Shown here in pieces: positions 53,051 to 63,141 of a DNA stretch of 64,000 bases (position 1 is the first letter of the stretch; each line of letters begins with the position of its first letter). Made by a program: the position numbers and the translations under genes. This stretch comes from Falsirhodobacter deserti (GTDB lineage: Bacteria > Pseudomonadota > Alphaproteobacteria > Rhodobacterales > Rhodobacteraceae): positions 770,301 to 834,300 of the forward strand of contig NZ_ML137218.1 of assembly GCF_004015795.1 (NCBI RefSeq). The letters run 5' to 3'. Below the pieces are notes generated by a model. It did no database searches, had not been told where the DNA came from, and saw only the letters and a list, made by a program, of their open reading frames with translations.

Positions 53051-53382
53051 CGCGCGGGCCTTTTCCTGTCCGGGGTTGCGGTTCCCTTACTTCGCATGGC
53101 CCTGCATGGCAACGGGGATGCGCGGCTCATACCCCCGGTGCGGGGGCATTCGCCGCGCACCGCTGCCGCGGATGGGCTGCCGGCGCTTGCGCGTGCATGG
53201 CCGGATCACCCCCGCGGCCAAGGCGCGATCGCCCGGCAGAGGCAATGCTTGCGGTGGGCGCAGGGACGTGTATAAGGGCGCTTCCTTTCCGCTTTTCACG
53301 GATAACCGGCGCAGCCTCTCGTGGACGGGTCGCGGAAAAGGAACAGCCCGTCCTATGAAATGCGCCATGAACAGGAGTGCAC
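53051..53382. other. Intergenic region, divergent purB and rpsF
   Basis: About 330 bp with no supported gene. It holds the probable rpsF promoter near 53249-53276 and GC-rich inverted repeats toward purB. No riboswitch or tRNA is recognised. Confidence 0.4.
53249..53276 (+). promoter_or_regulatory. Probable promoter of rpsF-rpsR-rplI
   Basis: TTGCGG, 16-bp spacer, TATAAG, about 107 bp before the rpsF start. Confidence 0.55.
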
Positions 53383-53766
53383 ATGCCGCTTTACGAGCAT
53401 GTCTTCATCTCGCGTCAGGACCTGTCCAACGCGCAGGCCGAAGGCCTTGTCGAACACTTCTCCACGGTTCTGGCTGACAACGGCGGCAAAGTCGTCGAAA
53501 GCGAGTACTGGGGCGTCAAGACGATGGCCTACAAGATCAACAAGAACCGCAAGGGCCACTACGCCCTCCTGCGTTCGGACGCGCCCTCGGCCGCCGTGCA
53601 GGAGATGGAGCGTCTGATGCGCCTGCATGACGACGTGATGCGCGTGCTGACGATCAAGGTCGACAAGCACGAAGAAGGCCCGTCCGTGCAGATGCAAAAG
53701 CGTGACGAGCGTGAAGGCCGCGGCGATCGTCCCGATCGCGGTGACCGCGGCGGCTTCCGTCGTTGA
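53383..53766 (+). CDS. rpsF: 30S ribosomal protein S6
   Basis: A 127-residue S6 protein: [20 protein letters not shown], then [21 protein letters not shown] of the S6 fold, and a charged Arg/Asp/Gly tail (about 105-127) that interacts with S18. Start at ATG 53383 has AGGAG 5 bp upstream. First gene of the S6-S18-L9 operon. Confidence 0.98.
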   Translation: MPLYEHVFISRQDLSNAQAEGLVEHFSTVLADNGGKVVESEYWGVKTMAYKINKNRKGHYALLRSDAPSAAVQEMERLMRLHDDVMRVLTIKVDKHEEGPSVQMQKRDEREGRGDRPDRGDRGGFRR

Positions 53767-53786
53767 TCTGAAAAGGACCTGACACA

Positions 53787-54014
53787 ATGGCAAACAAACC
53801 GTTTTTCCGTCGTCGCAAGGTTGATCCGTTCGGGGGCGACAACGCACCCGCGATCGACTACAAGGACACGCGCACCCTGCAACGCTACATCTCCGAGCGT
53901 GGCAAGATCGTTCCTTCGCGTATCACCGCCGTTTCGGCAAAGAACCAGCGCAAGCTGGCAGCTGCGATCAAGCGTGCGCGCTTCCTCGCCCTGCTGCCCT
54001 ATGCCGTGAAGTGA
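53787..54014 (+). CDS. rpsR: 30S ribosomal protein S18
   Basis: A 75-residue basic S18: [14 protein letters not shown], then [49 protein letters not shown], the universal S18 core. AAAGGA precedes the ATG. Binds next to S6 on the small subunit platform. Confidence 0.98.
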   Translation: MANKPFFRRRKVDPFGGDNAPAIDYKDTRTLQRYISERGKIVPSRITAVSAKNQRKLAAAIKRARFLALLPYAVK

Positions 54015-54024
54015 GGATCGACTG

Positions 54025-54606
54025 ATGCAAGTTATCCTTCTGCAACGCGTGGCCAAGCTGGGCCAGATGGGCGATGTCGTTTCCGTAAAGGACGGCTATG
54101 CCCGCAACTTCCTGCTGCCGCAGGGCAAGGCGCTGCGCGCCAACGACATGAACATCAAGTCGTTCGAAGCCCGCAAGGCACAGCTGGAAACCGAGAACCT
54201 CGAGACCCGCAAGGAAGCCGAGGCTGTTGGCGAAAAGCTGGACGGTCAGCAGTTCATCGTGATCCGTTCCGCTTCGGATTCGGGTGCGCTTTACGGCTCG
54301 GTCACGACGCGTGACGTCGCTGATGCGGCAACCGCAAACGGCTTCACCGTTGATCGCGGTCAGGTTGTTCTGGACCGTCCGATCAAGGATCTGGGTCTGC
54401 ACCCGGTTACGGTCGTGCTGCACCCGGAAGTTTCGGTGAAAGTGTCGATCAACGTCGCACGTTCGAACGAAGAAGCCGAACTTCAGGCTTCGGGCAAGTC
54501 GATCCAGGAACTGGCAGCCGAGGAAGAGGCTGCGGCCGAATTCGAAATCTCGGAGCTGTTCGACGATATCGGCGGCGCCCAGGACGACGAAGACGACGAT
54601 CGCTGA
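54025..54606 (+). CDS. rplI: 50S ribosomal protein L9
   Basis: A 193-residue L9: N-terminal domain [35 protein letters not shown], long connecting helix, and C-terminal domain. An acidic C-terminal extension (about 150-193, [19 protein letters not shown]...EDDDR) beyond the usual 150 residues is typical of alphaproteobacteria. Codon use is that of a highly expressed gene. Ends the operon before a terminator. Confidence 0.98.
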   Translation: MQVILLQRVAKLGQMGDVVSVKDGYARNFLLPQGKALRANDMNIKSFEARKAQLETENLETRKEAEAVGEKLDGQQFIVIRSASDSGALYGSVTTRDVADAATANGFTVDRGQVVLDRPIKDLGLHPVTVVLHPEVSVKVSINVARSNEEAELQASGKSIQELAAEEEAAAEFEISELFDDIGGAQDDEDDDR

Positions 54607-54630
54607 TCCCGCGAAAGATCATGAACAGGA

Positions 54631-54659
54631 AAGGCCGCGCCAGAAGGTGCGGCCTTTTT
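54631..54659 (+). terminator. Terminator of the S6-S18-L9 operon
   Basis: AAGGCCGC, 10-nt loop, GCGGCCTT followed by TTT (54649-54659), 24 bp after the rplI stop. Confidence 0.9.
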
Positions 54660-54822
54660 CATTGGCGGGAACGCCACCGGCAACTTTGCGTTCATATCCC
54701 GATTGTGATGAAACAGGTGCCGGATGACGCGGAAATCAGTGACATCGTGGGCCATGCTTGGCGGGATGGTCCTTCTGGCTTCAATCCTGCGCCCGAACAC
54801 CCCGAGGAGAGAGGAACGCCCC

Positions 54823-55830
54823 ATGGCCGAACCCGACCAGACAACCTCGGAAGATCAGCGTTTCGCTGAACGACCGCTGCCGGAAAAGAAGCCGCCCATC
54901 GGACGCGGCGCGGAAAAGCCGCTGCAGATCCCGGGTCGCGGCTGGTGGGAAATCTGCAAGCGGGTCGTAACCGCCGTGCTTGAGGATCGGGTTCTGGCCG
55001 TTGCCGCGGGGATGACCTTCTTTCTGCTGCTGGCTTTCGTTCCCTCAGTCACGGCCTTCGTCTCCATCTATGGCCTGTTTGCCGACCCGGCATCGGTGAC
55101 CGATCATCTGGCATTGCTGGATCAGGTTCTGCCGGCCGAGGCGATGTCGGTCGTTTCCGACCAGGTCGTGCGCATATCCTCCACCGATACGACGACGATG
55201 ACCTTCGCCTCCATCTTCTCGCTTCTGGTGGCGATGTGGTCGGCGAATGGCGGCGTGAAGGCAATGATCGAGGCGTTGAACGTCGCCTATACCGAGCGTG
55301 AGAAGCGGTCTTTCCTCATGCTTAACGTCATTTCGTTCCTGATGATGCTGACGGGCGTGGCGCTGATCCTCGTGATGATCGCCGTGGTCGCCGTGCTTCC
55401 TGCGGTGTTGTCCTTCCTCTCGATGGACGTGGGATCGGGCGCGGCGGCGGCGCTGCTGATCCGTTGGCCTGCAATCTTCATTCTGATGATGATCACGCTG
55501 GCGGGGCTTTACCGCTTCGGCCCCAGCCGGCAGTCGGCCCAATGGCGCTGGATCAGTCCCGGTGCCATCTTCGCGTCGGTCACGCTGGTCATATTCTCGT
55601 TCGCCTTTTCGATCTATGCGTCCAACTTCGCGAACTTCAACGAAACCTACGGATCGCTTGGCGCCCTGATGGGCCTGATGTTGTGGTTGTGGCTGTCTTC
55701 GGTGATCGTGCTGGTGGGGGCAGAGATCAATGCGGAAACCGAAAAGCAGACCAACCGCGACAGCACGACCGGAGAGCCGCGACCCATGGGGGATCGTGAT
55801 GCCCATGCAGCCGATGTTGTCGCCTATTGA
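54823..55830 (+). CDS. YihY/BrkB-family inner membrane protein
   Basis: About 335 residues. After a soluble N-terminal stretch of about 45 residues come roughly six transmembrane helices with the YihY signatures AAGMTFFLLLAFVPSVTAFVSIYGLF, MTFASIFSLLVAMWSANGGVKAMIEALNVAYTE and FANFNETYGSLGALMGLMLWLWLSSVIVLVGAEINAE. Earlier naming as RNase BN is wrong; a transporter-like function is suspected. ATG 54823 follows GAGAGGA; an in-frame ATG at 54724 would add a hydrophobic N-terminal segment and cannot be excluded. The SMR gene overlaps its stop (TGATG). Confidence 0.88.
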   Translation: MAEPDQTTSEDQRFAERPLPEKKPPIGRGAEKPLQIPGRGWWEICKRVVTAVLEDRVLAVAAGMTFFLLLAFVPSVTAFVSIYGLFADPASVTDHLALLDQVLPAEAMSVVSDQVVRISSTDTTTMTFASIFSLLVAMWSANGGVKAMIEALNVAYTEREKRSFLMLNVISFLMMLTGVALILVMIAVVAVLPAVLSFLSMDVGSGAAAALLIRWPAIFILMMITLAGLYRFGPSRQSAQWRWISPGAIFASVTLVIFSFAFSIYASNFANFNETYGSLGALMGLMLWLWLSSVIVLVGAEINAETEKQTNRDSTTGEPRPMGDRDAHAADVVAY

Positions 55831-56165
55831 TGCTGAACACCTATCTTGCGCTGATCGCAGCCGTCGCGTTCGAGGTTGCGGGAACCACCTTGCTGCACAT
55901 GTCGCAGCAGTTCACCCGCTTCTGGCCAACGCTGAGCATGGCGCTGTGCTATCTGGCAGCGTTCTGGCTGCTTTCGATCACGTTGCGCGTTTTGCCCATC
56001 GGCCTCGCCTATGCCATCTGGAGCGGGACGGGCATTGTCCTCATCTCGGCCATTGGTGTCGTATTTCTGGGGCAGAGGCTTGATGCGCCCGCGATCATCG
56101 GCATCGCGCTGATCATCGCGGGCGTTCTGGTCGTGAACCTGTTTTCGAAGACAGCAGGTCATTGA
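55830..56165 (+). CDS. Small multidrug resistance (SMR) efflux protein
   Basis: A 111-residue four-helix EmrE-family protein. The essential membrane Glu is residue 15 (AAVAFEVAGTTLLHMS), and the rest follows the SMR pattern (LPIGLAYAIWSGTGIVLISAIG, ending with the GxxLIIAGVLVVNL helix). It exchanges protons for cationic or guanidinium-like compounds; whether quaternary-amine or guanidinium specific is not clear. ATG overlaps the YihY stop, so the two are translationally coupled. Confidence 0.92.
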   Translation: MLNTYLALIAAVAFEVAGTTLLHMSQQFTRFWPTLSMALCYLAAFWLLSITLRVLPIGLAYAIWSGTGIVLISAIGVVFLGQRLDAPAIIGIALIIAGVLVVNLFSKTAGH

Positions 56166-56168
56166 AAA

Positions 56169-56186
56169 GGCGGCCCGAAGGCCGCC
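56169..56186 (-). terminator. Terminator of nrdF
   Basis: GGCGGCC, loop CGAA, GGCCGCC; on the minus strand the stem is followed by TTTT. Lies just after the nrdF stop and between convergent genes. Confidence 0.8.
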
Positions 56187-56189
56187 CGA

Positions 56190-57203
<1,014 letters not shown>

Positions 57204-57282
57204 TTACCTGAATCGCTTTGCGCCAGTCTATCCCTGCAGGGCGATCGGCGAAACCTTGAATATTGCCACCACATCACCTTAT

Positions 57283-57298
57283 CCACAAGATATGGTGT
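57283..57298 (-). promoter_or_regulatory. NrdR-like box upstream of nrdF
   Basis: Minus strand ACACCATATCTTGTGG, 13/16 to the NrdR consensus (acaCwAtATaTwGtgt). A weaker partner with core CAATAT lies at 57253-57268, 30 bp away centre to centre, near the usual 31-32 bp. Confidence 0.6.
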
Positions 57299-57330
57299 TT
57301 GTAAGTCCAGCTACCGCAAGCGGATGATGT

Positions 57331-57358
57331 GCCGCCCCGCATTTACATGCGGGGCGGC
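57331..57358 (-). terminator. Hairpin after nrdE
   Basis: A perfect 12-bp stem (GCCGCCCCGCAT and its complement, loop TTAC) 8 bp after the nrdE stop on the minus strand. No T tract follows, so it could terminate weakly or stabilise the mRNA end. Confidence 0.55.
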
Positions 57359-57365
57359 GGAATGG

Positions 57366-59513
57366 TCACAGCGTGCAGCTGACGCAGCCCTGAACCTCGG
57401 TGCCTTCCAGCGCAAGCTGGCGAAGGCGGATGTAGTAGATCGTCTTGATGCCCTTCTTCCAGGCATAGATCTGGGCGCGGTTGATGTCGCGCGTCGTGGC
57501 GGTGTCTTTGAAGAACAGCGTCAGCGACAGGCCCTGATCCACATGCTCGGTCGCAGCGGCATAGGTGTCGATGATCTTCTCCGGCCCGATCTCGTATGCG
57601 TCCTGATAGTATTCAAGGTTGTCGTTATCCATGAAGGCGGCCGGGTAATAGACGCGGCCGATCTTGCCTTCCTTGCGGATCTCGATCTTGGACACGATCG
57701 GGTGGATCGAGGAGGTGGAGTTGTTGATGTAGCTGATCGAGCCGGTCGGCGGCACGGCCTGCAGGTTGCGGTTGTAAAGCCCGCCTTCCATCACCTTCAC
57801 CTTCAACTCGGCCCAGTCGGCGCGGGTGGGCAGGGCGATGCCGAACTTTTCGAACAGCGCCGTCACCGTGTCGGTTTCGGGCAGCCAGTCCTGCTCGGTG
57901 TATTTGTCGAAGAAGGTGCCGTCGGCATATTTCGACTGTTCGAATCCCTTGAAGCTTTCGCCGCGTTCCACGGCCAGCAGGTTCGACGCGCGAATTGCAT
58001 GGAAGGCGATCGCCGCGAAATAGGCGCGGGTGAAGTCGACACCTTCTTCCGACCCGTAATAGATCCGTTCGCGCGCAAGGAAGCCGTGCAGGTTCATCTG
58101 GCCAAGGCCGATGGCGTGCGATTCATCATTGCCCCGCCGGATCGAGGGGACCGAGTTGATCGCGGACATCACCGAAACCGCCGTCAGCGCACGCACCGCT
58201 GTTTCAACGGTTGCGCCCAGATCGCCGCCGTCCATCGTCTTTGCGATGTTCAACGAGCCGAGGTTGCACGAGATGTCGGTGCCAAGGTGCTTGTAGGACA
58301 GGTCGTCATTGAATTCCGACGCCTCGTTCACCTGCAGGATTTCCGAGCAGAGATTCGACATGGTGATGCGGCCCGCAACGGGGTTCGCACGGTTCACCGT
58401 GTCCTCGAACATGATGTAGGGATAACCCGATTCGAACTGGATCTCGGCGATGATCTGGAAGAAGTCGCGTGCCTTGATCTTCTTTTTCTTGATGCGCGGG
58501 TTGTCCACCATCTCGCGGTATTTCTCGGTGACCGAGATTTCCGAGAAGGGAACGCCATACACCTTCTGCACGTCATGCGGCGAGAAGAGGTACATATCCT
58601 CGTTCTTCTTCGCCAGCTCGAACGTGATGTCGGGGATCACGACGCCAAGGCTCAGCGTCTTGATGCGGATCTTCTCGTCCGCATTCTCGCGCTTGGTATC
58701 AAGGAACTTCAGGATGTCGGGGTGGTGGCAGTTCAGGTACACCGCGCCCGCGCCCTGACGTGCGCCCAGCTGGTTGGCATAGGAGAACGAATCCTCCAGG
58801 AGCTTCATCACCGGAATGACGCCCGAGGACTGGTTCTCGATCCCCTTGATGGGGGCGCCCGCTTCGCGCAGGTTGGTCAGCATCAGGGCCACGCCGCCGC
58901 CGCGCTTGGACAGCTGCAGGGCAGAGTTGATGGACCGCCCGATGGATTCCATGTTGTCTTCGATGCGCAGCAGGAAGCAGGAGATCAGCTCTCCGCGCTG
59001 TTTCTTGCCGGCATTCAGGAAGGTGGGGGTGGCGGGCTGGAAGCGGCCATCCATGACCTCTTCCATCAGGCGCATGGCCAGCGTTTCGTCACCCTGCGCC
59101 AGCGTCAGCGCCAGCATGCAGACGCGATCCTCATAGCGTTCGAGGTAGCGTTTGCCGTCCTTCGTCTTCAGCGTATAGCTGGTGTAATACTTGAACGCGC
59201 CAAGGAAGGTGGGGAAGCGGAACTTGCGCGCATAGGCCGCATCCCAGATCCCGCGGATGAACGGGCGGGAATACTGGTCCAGCACTTCCGTTTCGTAATA
59301 CCCCTCGCGTACCAGATAGCCGAGCTTTTCTTCCAGCGAGTGGAAGAAGACGGTGTTCTGGTTCACGTGCTGCAGGAAATACTGCTTGGCCGCCATGCGG
59401 TCGGCATCGAAACGGATCCTGCCTTCACCATCGTAAAGGTTCAGCATCGCGTTCAGCGCGTGATAATCCAGGCCTGCGGGCTCTACGGGGCGATCGAGCG
59501 TTGCCGTGTCCAA
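57366..59513 (-). CDS. nrdE: Class Ib ribonucleotide reductase, large subunit
   Basis: A 715-residue catalytic subunit reducing ribonucleoside diphosphates. An N-terminal segment [25 protein letters not shown] replaces an ATP-cone, as in class Ib. Active-site features include [14 protein letters not shown] text ([14 protein letters not shown]), [10 protein letters not shown], and the redox C-terminus GCVSCTL (CxxC) that accepts electrons from NrdH. Start is TTG 59513 (MDTATLDRP), overlapping nrdI by 31 bp; its SD is poorly spaced, so the exact start is open. Operon nrdH-nrdI-nrdE. Confidence 0.95.
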   Translation of the reverse strand: MDTATLDRPVEPAGLDYHALNAMLNLYDGEGRIRFDADRMAAKQYFLQHVNQNTVFFHSLEEKLGYLVREGYYETEVLDQYSRPFIRGIWDAAYARKFRFPTFLGAFKYYTSYTLKTKDGKRYLERYEDRVCMLALTLAQGDETLAMRLMEEVMDGRFQPATPTFLNAGKKQRGELISCFLLRIEDNMESIGRSINSALQLSKRGGGVALMLTNLREAGAPIKGIENQSSGVIPVMKLLEDSFSYANQLGARQGAGAVYLNCHHPDILKFLDTKRENADEKIRIKTLSLGVVIPDITFELAKKNEDMYLFSPHDVQKVYGVPFSEISVTEKYREMVDNPRIKKKKIKARDFFQIIAEIQFESGYPYIMFEDTVNRANPVAGRITMSNLCSEILQVNEASEFNDDLSYKHLGTDISCNLGSLNIAKTMDGGDLGATVETAVRALTAVSVMSAINSVPSIRRGNDESHAIGLGQMNLHGFLARERIYYGSEEGVDFTRAYFAAIAFHAIRASNLLAVERGESFKGFEQSKYADGTFFDKYTEQDWLPETDTVTALFEKFGIALPTRADWAELKVKVMEGGLYNRNLQAVPPTGSISYINNSTSSIHPIVSKIEIRKEGKIGRVYYPAAFMDNDNLEYYQDAYEIGPEKIIDTYAAATEHVDQGLSLTLFFKDTATTRDINRAQIYAWKKGIKTIYYIRLRQLALEGTEVQGCVSCTL

Positions 59514-59884
59514 AACGTATCCAATCCTTGCTTGACGCGGGCCAGATCATCATCGGTGCCGGCCAGTTCGAACGTGTACAGAAGGGGGACATTGCATTTC
59601 GCGGCGATGATCTTGCCCGCCAAGGCGAAATGTTCCCCGAAATTCAGGTTACCCGAGGCGATGACGCCGCGGATCAGGGCCCGGTTCGCCGGGTCGTTCA
59701 GAAAACGGATAACGGGCTTGGCAACCGCGCCGCGTCCCTCTCCGTCGGAATAACTGGGGGTGAGCAGCACGTAAGGCTCGCTCACCCTGATCTCGCCGGC
59801 GATGCGGGTGGCCGGAAGGCCCAGCCGCTCCACGAAACGCCGCGTATTGCCCGAGCCGGAGGAATAATAAACCAGCCCGGCCAC
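59483..59884 (-). CDS. nrdI: NrdI flavodoxin-like protein
   Basis: A 133-residue flavodoxin-like protein that generates the oxidant for assembling the dimanganese cofactor of NrdF. FMN-binding [17 protein letters not shown] at the N-terminus, [25 protein letters not shown] and [19 protein letters not shown] are the family pieces. It starts at GTG 59884, 3 bp after the nrdH stop. It overlaps nrdE. Confidence 0.95.
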   Translation of the reverse strand: MAGLVYYSSGSGNTRRFVERLGLPATRIAGEIRVSEPYVLLTPSYSDGEGRGAVAKPVIRFLNDPANRALIRGVIASGNLNFGEHFALAGKIIAAKCNVPLLYTFELAGTDDDLARVKQGLDTFWTRQRSIAP

Positions 59885-59887
59885 GTT

Positions 59888-60112
59888 TCAGGCCAGCGCG
59901 CCGATCTTGTCGGGACGGAAGCCCGCCCAGTGATCGCTGCCCGCCACCACGACCGGCGCCTGGCGATAGCCCATGCCCGTCACCAGTTCCATCGCTGCCG
60001 CATCCTGCGTCAGGTCGATGATGGTGTAATCGACGCCCTGCTTGTCCAGCGCGCGCTTGGTGGCGTCGCATTGCACACAGGCGGGTTTGGAATAAAGCGT
60101 TACGGTCATCAT
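59888..60112 (-). CDS. nrdH: NrdH glutaredoxin-like electron donor
   Basis: A 74-residue redoxin with CVQC active site (residues about 12-15) and the NrdH tail VVAGSDHWAGFRPDKIGAL. It reduces NrdE and is recharged by thioredoxin reductase. GGA about 5 bp before the first of two tandem ATG codons (60112, 60109). First gene of the nrdHIE unit, behind a promoter with an overlapping NrdR-like box. Confidence 0.95.
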   Translation of the reverse strand: MMTVTLYSKPACVQCDATKRALDKQGVDYTIIDLTQDAAAMELVTGMGYRQAPVVVAGSDHWAGFRPDKIGALA

Positions 60113-60308
60113 CTTCGTCCGGTTGAAGGGGCGAGCAGCCCCGACAGACTCTGCCGGGGCCGTAGCCCGAGGTCATTAAATCTTTCCCTGGCCCCACGGA
60201 CACCACAGGATGTGGTATGCTGCCCGGGGGTCGGAAGGTGCAGGGCCAGTAAAAAAAGGCCTCCGAAGCTTCCGCCGCATCAACCCCTAGGGGTTAGTCA
60301 GCGCCTTC

Positions 60309-60324
60309 ATGCAAGATATAGACC
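60309..60324 (-). promoter_or_regulatory. NrdR-like box at nrdH promoter
   Basis: Minus strand core CTATATCTTG, sharing ATATCTTG with the box upstream of nrdF; 10/16 to consensus overall. It overlaps the -10 element of the nrdH promoter, the expected position for repression. Confidence 0.5.
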
Positions 60325-60343
60325 TAGTGAAGCTGAGTCTCAA
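60315..60343 (-). promoter_or_regulatory. Predicted nrdH promoter
   Basis: Minus strand TTGAGA, exact 17-bp spacer, TATATC. The implied leader to nrdH is about 195 nt. Confidence 0.6.
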
Positions 60344-60442
60344 CGCCGAATAAGCCCGATGCGCGATTTTCCGGTGGGTTGTTTGTGGATAACTTTAACG
60401 GCCCCCGCAAACTCCTTTCCCGGTTGAAAATTACTCGGTATA

Positions 60443-60468
60443 AATATATGAACAGATGTTCACATATA
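60443..60468. promoter_or_regulatory. SmtB/CzrA-type operator
   Basis: A 12-2-12 imperfect palindrome with perfect core TGAACA-GA-TGTTCA and AT-rich flanks (10/12 symmetric), the classic operator of ArsR-family zinc sensors. It overlaps the likely -10 region and lies 13 bp before the efflux gene start. Confidence 0.85.
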
Positions 60469-60480
60469 CAGAGACCGACC

Positions 60481-61410
60481 ATGCACGACCACCATCATGA
60501 TCATGATCATGATCACCATCACGCGCCCGCGGTTGGTGACCGGAATGAACGGGTGGTGCTGCTGGCCTGCCTGATGACCGCCGGCTTCATGCTGGCAGAG
60601 GTGGCGGGCGGCATCCTGTCCGGCTCGCTTGCCCTGATTGCCGATGCCGGGCACATGCTGACGGATGCCGCTGCGCTGGCGCTGGCATGGGCGGCGTTCC
60701 GTTTCGGGCGGCGGCCGGGCGGCCCGCTGCGCAGCTTCGGCGAAAGACGGTTCGAGGTGCTGGCCGGTTTCATAAACGCCCTTGTGCTGATCCTGCTGGT
60801 CGCATGGATCGCGTATGAAGCGGTCTTGCGCCTGATCACGCCGGGCACGGTGCTGGCGGGGCCGATGTTGGTCGTGGCCGTGCTGGGCCTGATTGTGAAC
60901 GGTGCGGTGTTCTGGCTGCTGCACCGTGGCGATACCGATCACGTGAATATTCGCGGGGCGATGCTGCATGTGGCGGGCGACATGCTAGGTTCGGTCGCGG
61001 CCATCCTTGCGGCGGCAATCATCTGGCTGACAGGCTGGACGGCGGCTGACCCGATCCTGTCACTGCTGCTTTCGGCGCTGATCCTGCGGGCAGCATGGTC
61101 GCTGCTGAAAACCTCGTTGAACATCCTGATGGAGGGCGCGCCCCAAGGGGCCGAACCGCAGGCGGTGCGCGATCATCTGCGCAAGATCGATGGGGTGGCG
61201 GATGTGCACCACGTCCATGTCTGGCAGATCACCTCGGGGCAGGTGGCGGCAACGCTGCACCTTCGCCCGACGGGCGATGCGCGCGCGGCAGTTGCGCGGG
61301 TGAAAGAGGCCTTGCGCGATGAATTCCGGATCGGCCATTCCACCGTGGAAATCGACTGGTCCGGCCATGATCACGGCTGCACGATCCGCGGGGATGCCCA
61401 TGTCCATTGA
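60481..61410 (+). CDS. Cation diffusion facilitator, probable zinc exporter
   Basis: A 309-residue CDF protein. The first 14 residues are almost all His and Asp, a metal-binding tail. Six helices follow, with the transport-site motif HMLTDA (SLALIADAGHMLTDAAAL, helix 2) and HVAGDMLGS (helix 5), giving the HxxxD / HxxxD zinc site. A cytoplasmic domain with VADVHHVHVWQITSGQ follows, and the C-terminus [15 protein letters not shown] is also metal-rich. It moves Zn(II) (or Cd/Co) out in exchange for protons. It sits behind the SmtB-type operator and overlaps the repressor gene, so the pair is metal-inducible. Confidence 0.95.
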   Translation: MHDHHHDHDHDHHHAPAVGDRNERVVLLACLMTAGFMLAEVAGGILSGSLALIADAGHMLTDAAALALAWAAFRFGRRPGGPLRSFGERRFEVLAGFINALVLILLVAWIAYEAVLRLITPGTVLAGPMLVVAVLGLIVNGAVFWLLHRGDTDHVNIRGAMLHVAGDMLGSVAAILAAAIIWLTGWTAADPILSLLLSALILRAAWSLLKTSLNILMEGAPQGAEPQAVRDHLRKIDGVADVHHVHVWQITSGQVAATLHLRPTGDARAAVARVKEALRDEFRIGHSTVEIDWSGHDHGCTIRGDAHVH

Positions 61411-61705
61411 TGTTGCCGTCAGCGCGGGCATGTTCCGCCTGCTGGGCGATCCGACGCGGCTGCGCATCCTGCTGGCCTGCCTTGATCGCCCCCGCCCCGT
61501 GGGCGAGATCGCCGAGGAGGTGGGGGTGTCCCCCTCGCTTGTCAGTCACCATCTGCGGCTGTTGAAGGGCGCGCGGCTGGTGCGCGCCACGCGCGAGGCG
61601 CGGCACGTCTTCTATGTCGCAGCGGATGAACATGTGCGCCACATGCTGCACGACGTGATCGAACACGCCGCCGAGGACGACCTTCCCAACACGCCCGACG
61701 CGTGA
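61400..61705 (+). CDS. ArsR/SmtB-family zinc-sensing repressor
   Basis: A 101-residue winged-helix repressor: [55 protein letters not shown] is the DNA-binding core. The C-terminal alpha5 helix has D-x-H-x10-H-x2-E ([17 protein letters not shown]), the exact ligand spacing of the SmtB zinc site; the Cys-based alpha3 site is absent. ATG 61400 has GGGG 6 bp upstream and overlaps the efflux gene stop. It should bind the operator at 60443-60468 and release it on zinc binding. Confidence 0.93.
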   Translation: MSIDVAVSAGMFRLLGDPTRLRILLACLDRPRPVGEIAEEVGVSPSLVSHHLRLLKGARLVRATREARHVFYVAADEHVRHMLHDVIEHAAEDDLPNTPDA

Positions 61706-61760
61706 TAGCAGGGCTGCGGAACCGGGCCATGGGGGCCCACTGACTGCAAGAGAGACCAAG

Positions 61761-62183
61761 ATGGCCATCGAACGCACCCTGTCGATCATCAAGCCCGATG
61801 CAACCCGCCGCAACCTGACCGGCAAGATCAACGCCAAGTTCGAAGAAGCTGGCCTGCGCATCATTGCGCAGAAGCGCATCCACCTGTCGACCGCGCAAGC
61901 CGGCAAATTCTATGAAGTGCACAAGGACCGTCCCTTCTATGGCGAACTGGTCGAATTCATGGCGTCCGAGCCGGTGGTCGTGCAGGTTCTGGAAGGTGAA
62001 GGCGCAATCGCCAAGAACCGCGAAGTGATGGGCGCAACGAACCCCGCCAACGCCGATGCCGGCACGATCCGCAAGGAATTCGCGCTGTCCGTGGGCGAAA
62101 ACTCGGTTCACGGTTCGGATGCGCCGGAAACGGCCGCGGAGGAGATCGCGTTCTTCTTCTCCGGTCTTGAGCTGGTCGGCTAA
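61761..62183 (+). CDS. ndk: Nucleoside diphosphate kinase
   Basis: A 140-residue NDK that equalises NTP and dNTP pools. The phosphohistidine is His117 in [28 protein letters not shown] and the Kpn-loop region are typical. The nearby class Ib reductase makes dNDPs, its natural substrates, although the two are separately transcribed. AGAGACCAAG precedes the ATG. Confidence 0.97.
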   Translation: MAIERTLSIIKPDATRRNLTGKINAKFEEAGLRIIAQKRIHLSTAQAGKFYEVHKDRPFYGELVEFMASEPVVVQVLEGEGAIAKNREVMGATNPANADAGTIRKEFALSVGENSVHGSDAPETAAEEIAFFFSGLELVG

Positions 62184-62192
62184 GCCGCGACA

Positions 62193-62224
62193 GGGGCCGC
62201 ACAGCGACTGTGCAGTGCGGCCCC
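62193..62224 (+). terminator. Hairpin after ndk
   Basis: GGGGCCGCAC and GTGCGGCCCC form a perfect 10-bp stem with a 12-nt loop, 10 bp after the ndk stop. No T tract. Confidence 0.6.
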
Positions 62225-62284
62225 GAACCTTCGCTGTCGCAGGGGGCAGCGCGGGCCTAGGATTTCCGGGACAGGAGAACCGAC

Positions 62285-63034
62285 ATGACCCAATCCCTCC
62301 GCATCGGCCGCGTCACGCTGACCGTGAACGACCTGCCGAACCAGACCGCCTTTTATCGTGATGCAATCGGCCTGAACGTGCTGTCGCAGGACGGAACGGA
62401 AACGGTGCTTGGCGCAGGCCGCCCGCTGCTGGTCCTGCGTGCCGACAAGGCCGCCCGCCGCCCTGCGCCGCACGAGGCGGGGCTGTTCCACACCGCATTC
62501 CTTCTGCCAGGCCGCGCCGCGCTTGCAAGCTGGCTGTTGCACGCGGCCCGCCTTCGCCTGCCTTTGGGTTCCGCCGACCATGACGTGAGCGAGGCGCTGT
62601 ATCTGCGCGACCCCGAGGGCAACGGGATCGAGATTTACGCCGACCGGCCTGCAGACCGCTGGATCTGGGCCGATGGCATCGTGAAGATGCGCACGCACCG
62701 CCTTGATCTGGATGAACTGGCGCGGGTTGGCGGGCGCTGGACGGGCATACCGGATGGAACGATGGTGGGCCATGTGCATCTTCAGGTCGGCGCCTTGCCC
62801 GAGGCCGAAGCCTTCTGGACCGGCCTTGATGCGGCGGTTACCCACCGCTATTCCGGCGCAACGTTCTTTGGCTGGAACGGCTATCACCACCATCTCGCGG
62901 CGAACACGTGGAACAGCGCCTGCGCTGCCCCACGCGCCTTTCCCGTGACGGGGCTGGCCGAGGTGGAACTGCTTGGCGCCCCCGCCCGAACTCTGCACGA
63001 TCCATGGGGCACCTCCGTCCGCTTCGCCCCCTGA
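62285..63034 (+). CDS. VOC-family dioxygenase-like protein (two-domain, CatE-like)
   Basis: A 249-residue protein made of two tandem vicinal-oxygen-chelate modules. Module one: IGRVTLTVNDLPNQTAFYRDAIGLNVL, FHTAFLLP and YLRDPEGNGIEIYADRP; module two: GHVHLQVGALPEAEAFWTGLDAAV and HDPWGTSVRFAP. Metal ligands probably include His of HTAF, the Glu of GIEIY and His of GHVHLQV. It resembles catechol-2,3-dioxygenase-like CatE proteins; substrate unknown. SD GGAGA. Single gene. Confidence 0.88.
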   Translation: MTQSLRIGRVTLTVNDLPNQTAFYRDAIGLNVLSQDGTETVLGAGRPLLVLRADKAARRPAPHEAGLFHTAFLLPGRAALASWLLHAARLRLPLGSADHDVSEALYLRDPEGNGIEIYADRPADRWIWADGIVKMRTHRLDLDELARVGGRWTGIPDGTMVGHVHLQVGALPEAEAFWTGLDAAVTHRYSGATFFGWNGYHHHLAANTWNSACAAPRAFPVTGLAEVELLGAPARTLHDPWGTSVRFAP

Positions 63035-63141
63035 CGGTGTGCAGAGGCATGCCGAAGTATACTTGCCGCATGGCTTGAAACCTCGCGTTTCCGTGTGCTT
63101 ACTCCGCCAGCACAGAAGAACCACGGAAGGGGGACCGACAT

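Larger units (their letters stand above)
60113..60480. other. Divergent regulatory region of nrdH and the zinc efflux gene
   Basis: About 370 bp without a gene. Contents, from left: a short inverted repeat CCACA-GGA-TGTGG near 60205-60220; an A7 tract at 60251-60257; a perfect palindrome AACCCCTAGGGGTT at 60282-60295; the nrdH promoter and NrdR-like box (60309-60343); and the SmtB-type operator (60443-60468). Confidence 0.6.
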
